Shown piece after piece: positions 6,611-11,250 of a DNA stretch of 11,250 nucleotides (within the stretch, counting starts at the first letter, position 1; each line of letters starts with the position of its first letter). The stretch is from Thermodesulfobacteriota bacterium. Lineage in GTDB: Bacteria > Desulfobacterota > BSN033 > UBA1163. A model generated the notes under the pieces. It did no database searches, was not told where the DNA came from, and worked only from the letters and a program-made list of their open reading frames with translations. The translations under genes and the position numbers were made by a program. The DNA lies in contig JASEIE010000102.1 in NCBI GenBank assembly GCA_030024065.1, positions 1 to 11,250 on the forward strand, read 5' to 3'.

Positions 6611-6738
6611 CATGCACCACGTGGGGTGCATGACTGTCCTGAACCTCACATGGTTCAGGGCTCGCCCTCCCCCGTCAATGGGGAGGGGATATAGTGAAGT
6701 GTAACAAAAGATTATCCCCTCCCCTGGTGAGGGGATAA
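6611..6738. repeat. Four consecutive hairpins in the gap-pgk spacer
   Basis: Perfect inverted repeats occur one after another. These are CATGCACC/GGTGCATG (6611-6618/6625-6632), CCTGAACC/GGTTCAGG (6638-6645/6652-6659), CCCTCCCC/GGGGAGGG (6665-6672/6680-6687) and TTATCCCCTC/GAGGGGATAA (6712-6721/6729-6738). The last two can also pair with each other: GGGGAGGGGATA (6680-6691) is exactly complementary to 6713-6724, so two alternative folds exist. The C/G-rich pair resembles the palindrome at 2138-2185. The spacer has no T-run after any stem on the minus strand, so read-through from gap to pgk is expected. Transcript stabilisation or processing is a possible role. Confidence 0.8.
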
Positions 6739-6761
6739 AGGGGAGGGGAGAGGCAAAACGA

Positions 6762-7787
<1,026 letters not shown>

Positions 7788-7796
7788 TTAACAATT

Positions 7797-7827
7797 ATTA
7801 TATACTTTTTTTTATCTTCTACGTCAA
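7797..7827 (-). promoter_or_regulatory. Sigma70 promoter of the gap-pgk-tpiA operon
   Basis: On the minus strand TTGACG (7827-7822) is followed after 17 bases by TATATA (7804-7799). The overlapping TATAAT (7802-7797) would give a 19-base spacer. The spacer contains an A-run. The elements lie 31-61 bases before the gap start codon and adjoin a strong ribosome binding site. Confidence 0.75.
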
Positions 7828-7910
7828 TATCTTTAGGGAATTTGTTGACCCCCGTTATTTCATTCTTCTGACGCAAGGTGATGGATTCGATGTCTTTTTT
7901 CACGCGAGCA

Positions 7911-7947
7911 GGCCTCTCCTCGAGACTCCATAAGGCCGTCGTCTCGA
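7911..7947. repeat. Interleaved inverted repeats (H-type pseudoknot potential)
   Basis: GGCCT (7911-7915) can pair with AGGCC (7933-7937), and TCGAGAC (7920-7926) with GTCTCGA (7941-7947). The two pairings interleave rather than nest, which is the topology of an H-type pseudoknot on either strand. TTTTGT follows on the plus strand. A T-run (TCTTTTTT at 7893-7900) lies on the other flank, as AAAAAAG downstream on the minus strand. Nothing else identifies an RNA class. Confidence 0.45.
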
Positions 7948-8021
7948 TTTTGTAAGGTACCCGGATCTAAATCCAAAAAAACCGGTGGCAAACCGTTGGA
8001 ATTCCTGAGGGAAAACCTGTG

Positions 8022-8090
8022 ATTCAGACACTAAGACTATAGACCTCAGACCTGCCTGCGGTAGGCAGGTCTGAAGTCCAGTGTCTGAAT
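8022..8090. repeat. 69-bp element of two nested perfect palindromes
   Basis: Outer arms ATTCAGACACT (8022-8032) and AGTGTCTGAAT (8080-8090) pair perfectly over 11 bp. Inside, TCAGACCTGCCT (8046-8057) and AGGCAGGTCTGA (8063-8074) pair perfectly over 12 bp with loop GCGGT. Unpaired segments of 13 and 5 bases separate them. The outer arms look like terminal inverted repeats of a very small non-autonomous element. The CCTGCCTGCGGTAGGCAGG core resembles palindromes seen in other environmental genomes, from memory. Confidence 0.7.
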
Positions 8091-8112
8091 TGCAAAGGGA
8101 AAACAACAAGGC

Positions 8113-8141
8113 TTCACAAAGAGGAAGAAAACTGGTATATT
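8113..8141 (+). promoter_or_regulatory. Sigma70 promoter with extended -10 for the TPR gene
   Basis: TTCACA (8113-8118), a 17-base spacer, and TATATT (8136-8141) preceded by TGG, an extended -10. Each hexamer is one base from consensus. Transcription would begin near 8148, leaving a leader of only about 15 bases before the ATG, just enough for the AGGAAG ribosome site at 8151-8156. Confidence 0.7.
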
Positions 8142-8162
8142 GGGTGCAGCAGGAAGAATCGA

Positions 8163-9125
8163 ATGGAAAGAAAAAGTCAACATGTTAGAAATTATAATTT
8201 ATTGGAAATGGTAAGAGGTCTTCTCCTTTCTGAAATCGCTTTCCAGGCGATCTTTAAAAAATACAGGAGGGGCACGCTTCGCTTCTCAGACATCGGAAAC
8301 TGGGTGGATGATAGGGGTCAAAGCCCCCTTTACAATCTGAAGGAACAGTCCCATACCCTTTTCCGGAACAGGGAAAAAGGGCCTTTCCACAAAAATGAAT
8401 GGCTCCTCGATCTGGTCATTGGGTCAATCTTCCATGAAGCCATGAAGTTAAGAGAGAATATCTACCAACTGGAAATCTACCGCCCCCAATACTTGCAGTA
8501 CAAATGCAATGTCGGAAAATCGGCGTACGAAAGGGACTATCTCCAGCAATTTGAGCGGATCATCTCCAAGGCGGAGCAGGGAGTGCTCCATGACATGGCG
8601 GAGACGCGATCCCTTTTCCATGATGCCATGGAGCAATTGATCGACTTCTTTAAAGAAAATGCGAGGAATCCCTATCTGGTCCGGTTTCTCCTGGAACATC
8701 ATTCTCTTCTCCAAACGGTGTACGGTTCCAAAAGGGTGAAAGAGATCTTCAGCCTTCTATTTAAGAAAGGCTTGCAGGAGGCTTACGGTCTGGCGGGTCG
8801 CAGTTATCTTGATAGCGAGCATTATGATCTCTCATCACACTATTTTGCAAAAGCCTCGAAGTTAAATCCTCACCATAACGAACTCCATTTCCTGCTTCAC
8901 TTCAGCCGGGGGATGAACTCCTATTATAAGAATGATTATTCGAAGGCACTATCCTGCTGGGGGAAATTAATCTCCCTTCCATTGGAGAAAAATTTTAAAA
9001 AACATTATGCTAAAAAACTGGTGGATATCTGCCATAAGATCGCCATGGAATTGAAAGAGGAGGGGAGGCCGAAGCTTGAAAGGCGAGCCTGTTCCCTTGC
9101 CGATCAGATAAAAATAATGTTATGA
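8163..9125 (+). CDS. TPR-containing protein of unknown function
   Basis: A 320-residue soluble, largely helical protein that I do not recognise as a whole. The N-terminal two thirds (about 1-200) are rich in charged and aromatic residues with no familiar motif, no signal peptide and no membrane span. Residues about 206-273 look like two tetratricopeptide units: YGLAGRSYLDSEHYDLSSHYFAKASKLNP, then LLHFSRGMNSYYKNDYSKALSCWGKLISLP with the typical small/aromatic spacing. TPR units usually mediate protein-protein contacts. The ATG has AGGAAG six bases upstream, directly behind a good promoter. An FmdB-like zinc ribbon gene follows 24 bases later on the same strand and is probably cotranscribed. 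A role in complex assembly or regulation is a guess. Confidence 0.8.
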   Translation: MERKSQHVRNYNLLEMVRGLLLSEIAFQAIFKKYRRGTLRFSDIGNWVDDRGQSPLYNLKEQSHTLFRNREKGPFHKNEWLLDLVIGSIFHEAMKLRENIYQLEIYRPQYLQYKCNVGKSAYERDYLQQFERIISKAEQGVLHDMAETRSLFHDAMEQLIDFFKENARNPYLVRFLLEHHSLLQTVYGSKRVKEIFSLLFKKGLQEAYGLAGRSYLDSEHYDLSSHYFAKASKLNPHHNELHFLLHFSRGMNSYYKNDYSKALSCWGKLISLPLEKNFKKHYAKKLVDICHKIAMELKEEGRPKLERRACSLADQIKIML

Positions 9126-9149
9126 TGCTTTTTATAAGGAGTGTTGGAG

Positions 9150-9368
9150 ATGCCGATCTACGAATACCATTGCAGCCGATGCGATCACGAATTTGAAAAA
9201 CTGGTCCTCAATTCTTCTGGAAAGATCGTCTGCCCCCATTGTAAAAGCAAAAAAGTGAACCGGATGATGTCGGCCTTCGCCTTTTCGAGCAGAGGCAAGT
9301 TTAAGAGCACCGCCAGTTCATCCTGCGGTAGCTGCTCCTCCAACAACTGTTCCACGTGCGGCTCCTAA
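9150..9368 (+). CDS. FmdB-like zinc ribbon protein
   Basis: A 72-residue protein that opens MPIYEYHCSRC, the signature of the FmdB/putative regulatory zinc ribbon family, with a second CPHC knuckle at 28-31; C8, C11, C28 and C31 should hold one zinc. The tail (about 45-72) is Ser-rich with four more cysteines (C59, C62, C67, C70), common in this family and of unknown use. The ATG at 9150 is chosen over a GTG three codons earlier because AAGGAG (9136-9141) is 8 bases before it and overlaps the GTG itself. The family was named after a putative regulator in a formamidase/acetamidase cluster, but no general function is established. It lies 24 bases behind the TPR gene, so it is likely a two-gene unit. 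Confidence 0.9.
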   Translation: MPIYEYHCSRCDHEFEKLVLNSSGKIVCPHCKSKKVNRMMSAFAFSSRGKFKSTASSSCGSCSSNNCSTCGS

Positions 9369-9375
9369 TAGCTAA

Positions 9376-9446
9376 TTCGGAGTTCGGAGTGTTTAGTTCG
9401 GAGTTTTTATTAAACTTTTTTGCTACGAACTCCTAACTCCGAACTC
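9376..9446. repeat. TTCGGAGT direct/inverted repeats between convergent genes; possible terminator
   Basis: TTCGGAGT occurs at 9376-9383, 9383-9390 and 9397-9404, and its reverse complement ACTCCGAA at 9436-9443. GAGTTCGGAGT (9380-9390) pairs perfectly over 11 bp with ACTCCGAACTC (9436-9446). T-rich stretches lie inside the loop (9404-9421) and after the right arm. It sits between the end of the zinc ribbon gene and the end of a radical SAM gene, where a bidirectional terminator would be expected. The repeated units point equally to a dispersed repeat. Confidence 0.6.
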
Positions 9447-9457
9447 AGGACTTTCTT

Positions 9458-10381
9458 TTAGAGGTTGGTGAGGTGTCGTCTCGCCTCCATCTCCTCCCTC
9501 AGCGAAACATCTTCCTCAAGGCCTCTCAAGACTTCATCGATCAATCGAATCATCTTCTCTTTTTCCTCCGGCAGTTTTCCGTGGAGGGGGAGAAGGTTGG
9601 AAATATGGTCACTTAAAAACTGGGAGGTCACCTGGAGGTCTTTAAGGAGGAGTCTGGTCTCTTTCAATATCGTCTCCGGGGATGCTAGTTGAAAACGGCC
9701 CTCCTCCATGGCATCGTACAGGGGAGAGTTGGGTTGAGGGACGAAGGTCCGAACACGGATAAAATGGGGATCGATCTGATTCAATGCTTCAGCGGTCCCT
9801 TTGGCATGACGATCCCATTTCTCTTCTCCCCCTATCCCCAGCAACACATAAAGGGAGTATTCAAAACCAGCGCGCTTCGCCTTCTTTCCCGCCTCGATCA
9901 TCTCCTCCGGAGTCGCCCCTTTTTCAATCTCCTTTAACAGATCCCTATCCCCTGTTTCGAGCCCCACATGAAGCCGGGTTAAGCCCGCCTGATAGATCCT
10001 TTTCAGATCTTCAATCGGTTTTTTAAATATAGTTCTTGCCCTCGCATAGCTGGTTACCCTTTCGAGATGGGGAAAGGAGGAGACCAGGAGATTTAAAATC
10101 TGGACCAGCATTTCTGTCTTGACCAGCAGGCTATTGGAATCACCGATAAAAATGGTTCTCACCCTGTCTCCATAAAGCTCCTTTGCCATTTCAATATCAG
10201 ACCGGATCTCCTCCAGCTCCCTGATCTCAAACTTCATCGCTTTATACATGGAGCAGAAGCTGCACCGGTTCCAGGGGCACCCCCTTGTCACCCTCAAAAG
10301 AAGGCTATTCGCCTCACTTGGCGGCCGGAAGGGTGGAAAATCATAATCTTTTCTTCTCAATCCAAATCTCCCAAGGGTCAT
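9458..10381 (-). CDS. Radical SAM protein, COG1032-like
   Basis: A 307-residue radical SAM enzyme. The cluster motif lies in VTRGCPWNRCSFCSMYK (31-47): C35, C40 and C43, that is CX4CX2C rather than the common CX3CX2C, with an aromatic residue before the last cysteine as usual. LHVGLETGD (about 137-145) and the preceding IFIGDSNSLL (about 76-85) fit the strands of the Elp3/MiaB-type barrel that bind S-adenosylmethionine. The C-terminal third is helical and charged, with no extra cysteine cluster, B12 domain or TRAM domain. The ATG at 10381 has GAGGT a few bases upstream. The substrate is unknown. The next minus-strand gene, also radical SAM, ends 193 bases upstream. Confidence 0.88.
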   Translation of the reverse strand: MTLGRFGLRRKDYDFPPFRPPSEANSLLLRVTRGCPWNRCSFCSMYKAMKFEIRELEEIRSDIEMAKELYGDRVRTIFIGDSNSLLVKTEMLVQILNLLVSSFPHLERVTSYARARTIFKKPIEDLKRIYQAGLTRLHVGLETGDRDLLKEIEKGATPEEMIEAGKKAKRAGFEYSLYVLLGIGGEEKWDRHAKGTAEALNQIDPHFIRVRTFVPQPNSPLYDAMEEGRFQLASPETILKETRLLLKDLQVTSQFLSDHISNLLPLHGKLPEEKEKMIRLIDEVLRGLEEDVSLREEMEARRHLTNL

Positions 10382-10402
10382 GTTCTACCTCAATATTAAT
10401 GT

Positions 10403-10456
10403 CTAAAGTTAGAAGTGCCTAAAGTGGCTAAAATGTCAAGGCAGCCAGAGTGTCAA
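10403..10456. repeat. CTAAAGT and TGTCAA direct repeats upstream of the radical SAM gene
   Basis: CTAAA(G/A)T occurs at 10403-10409, 10419-10425 and 10428-10434, and TGTCAA at 10434-10439 and 10451-10456. On the minus strand the latter read TTGACA twice and could be -35 boxes for the gene at 10381, but neither has a good -10 at the right distance. The block may be a degenerate short repeat. Confidence 0.4.
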
Positions 10457-10494
10457 ATAAATCAATTCTTTTCAATGAACCCTATAAAACTTAT

Positions 10495-10530
10495 TTACCA
10501 CTAAAAATGCGATCGCAATTATAGTGGTAA
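10495..10530. repeat. 36-bp palindrome centred on TGCGATCGCA
   Basis: TTACCACTA (10495-10503) and TAGTGGTAA (10522-10530) are perfectly complementary, and the centre TGCGATCGCA (10508-10517) is itself a perfect palindrome on the same axis. Of 18 base pairs across the axis, 16 match; the two mismatches are A/A. It lies 45 bases after the stop codon of the right-hand radical SAM gene. It may be a terminator stem without a clear T-run, a protein-binding site, or a repeat. Confidence 0.7.
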
Positions 10531-10574
10531 TTTTTAATTTAACTGGAAAGGGAACTCCAAACTCTCACCCTTTT

Positions 10575-11250
10575 TCAAAATATTAATGAAACAGCGATCC
10601 CTTTTTTCTCGAACCTTTCTTTTAATTCCATTCCAACGAAATGGAAATAATCCTCCCCCAGATACCGTTCTAAACCTGCTTTTCGATAAATCGCCTTCAC
10701 CTTATTCGGGTAATTCATCCGGTCGATGAGCACTTCATCGACCAACCCTTCCAGCATCATCACCAGGAGGGCTGGCTTTAAGGGAAGCAGTGGCCCGATG
10801 AACGCATAGGTCCCTATCCCTGCTTTGTGAAGGATTTCCAATGCCTTGATCCTGGCAGAAATGGAAGGGGAACAGGGTTCGAAGAGTTTCTTCATCGTTT
10901 CATCATGGGTGGTGACGGTCAATCCCACCTTGATCTTTTCAAACCGTTTAAAAAGGCCGATATCCCGCAGGCAGAGAGATGAACGGGTCAGCAGGTTCAC
11001 CGGAAATTGCCTATCCAGAAGCGCTTCCAGGCATCCTCTTGTAATCTTATACCTTTTCTCAAGGGATTGGTAGGGGTCCGTCACTGTGCTGATGGCGACC
11101 ACCCCCGGTTTTGCCTTTTTCAACTGGTTCTTCAGCAATGAGGTTGCATTCACCTTGACATCAACAAACTCACCCCATGGCTCTTGGTGGCCTGTGAAGC
11201 GTTTCATGAAACTGGCATAACAGTATCGGCATCCGTGTCCGCAACCCACA
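10575..11250 (-). CDS. Radical SAM protein, SplB/Rv2578c-like, N-terminus missing (runs off right edge)
   Basis: The visible 224 residues run from VGCGHGCRYCYASFM to the stop codon at 10575. C-GHG-C-RY-C is a canonical CX3CX2C iron-sulfur motif followed by YA, and the later stretches GVVAISTVTDPYQSLEKRY and VGLTVTTHDE match the COG1533 (SplB-related) radical SAM group. The GTG at 11249 is not a credible start, because family members have a lead-in before the first cysteine; the true start lies outside. Although related by motif to spore photoproduct lyase, this short group is found in non-sporulating bacteria and its reaction is not established. It lies upstream of another radical SAM gene on the same strand, but with 193 intervening bases holding a large palindrome, so cotranscription is uncertain. 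Confidence 0.85.
   Translation of the reverse strand, partial: VGCGHGCRYCYASFMKRFTGHQEPWGEFVDVKVNATSLLKNQLKKAKPGVVAISTVTDPYQSLEKRYKITRGCLEALLDRQFPVNLLTRSSLCLRDIGLFKRFEKIKVGLTVTTHDETMKKLFEPCSPSISARIKALEILHKAGIGTYAFIGPLLPLKPALLVMMLEGLVDEVLIDRMNYPNKVKAIYRKAGLERYLGEDYFHFVGMELKERFEKKGIAVSLIF

Larger units (their letters stand above)
7828..8112. other. Divergent intergenic region with composite palindromic element
   Basis: No credible gene lies between the gap promoter and the promoter of the TPR gene. A minus-strand open frame at 7900-8109 ends in KSRRRPYGVSRRGLLA but begins inside a palindrome and has no ribosome site; I treat it as read-through of repeat DNA. The region holds the pseudoknot-like motif at 7911-7947 and the nested palindromes at 8022-8090, described separately. 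Confidence 0.6.

Noticed and set aside
7900..8109. Minus-strand open frame of 69 codons as a small protein gene
   Set aside because: It starts near the nested palindrome, lacks a ribosome site, and covers two inverted-repeat structures; more likely repeat DNA.
9141..9149. GTG start of the zinc ribbon gene
   Set aside because: The GTG overlaps the ribosome site, and family proteins begin MPIYEY, matching the ATG at 9150.
10403..10456. CRISPR-like array
   Set aside because: The repeated units are 6-7 bases, irregularly spaced and degenerate; there are no spacers or cas genes.

Overview
The window is about 11 kb of a Gram-negative-type bacterial chromosome of mid GC content. I infer a Desulfobacterota (deltaproteobacterial) or similar anaerobic lineage. 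The basis is the order gap-pgk-tpiA-secG-tRNA-Leu, which is familiar from that group, together with radical SAM proteins, an FmdB-type zinc ribbon and a HAL2-type phosphatase. No rRNA or marker gene in the window allows a firmer placement.

Layout. Positions 1-219 hold the 5' part of a PaaI-type thioesterase on the minus strand. A 341-base spacer with a compound palindrome follows, then a plus-strand flavin-reductase-like gene (561-1073). From 1120 to 8000 everything is on the minus strand. In transcription order this block is gap (7766-6762), pgk (6583-5396), tpiA (5396-4635), secG (4599-4270), tRNA-Leu(GAG) (4190-4105) with a rho-independent terminator (4092-4063), a HAL2-like 3'(2'),5'-bisphosphate nucleotidase (3944-2964), a P-loop kinase (2797-2192) and an APH-fold kinase (2127-1120). 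From 8163 the plus strand carries a TPR-containing protein of unknown function and an FmdB-like zinc ribbon. Two minus-strand radical SAM genes close the window; the last one runs off the right edge.

Function. gap, pgk and tpiA form the triose-phosphate segment of glycolysis/gluconeogenesis. They are read from a strong-looking sigma70 promoter at 7797-7827. pgk and tpiA overlap by one base, and secG and the tRNA follow closely, so metabolism, protein export and translation genes probably share transcripts. The two small kinases correspond to the two halves of a protein that is usually a single fused polypeptide (COG2187 + COG0645). Here they are separate genes in the opposite order.

The gene content is mainly housekeeping, and I see no defence island, CRISPR array, prophage or transposase. 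The unusual material is between genes. Nearly every spacer carries an elaborate palindrome: a 48-bp C/G-rich palindrome between the two kinases, four consecutive hairpins between gap and pgk, a three-way-junction-like repeat between secG and the tRNA, nested perfect palindromes next to a pseudoknot-like motif between gap and the TPR gene, and a 36-bp palindrome centred on TGCGATCGCA near the right end. These are the best candidates for undescribed elements. Without genome-wide comparison I cannot show that they are more than dispersed intergenic repeats.
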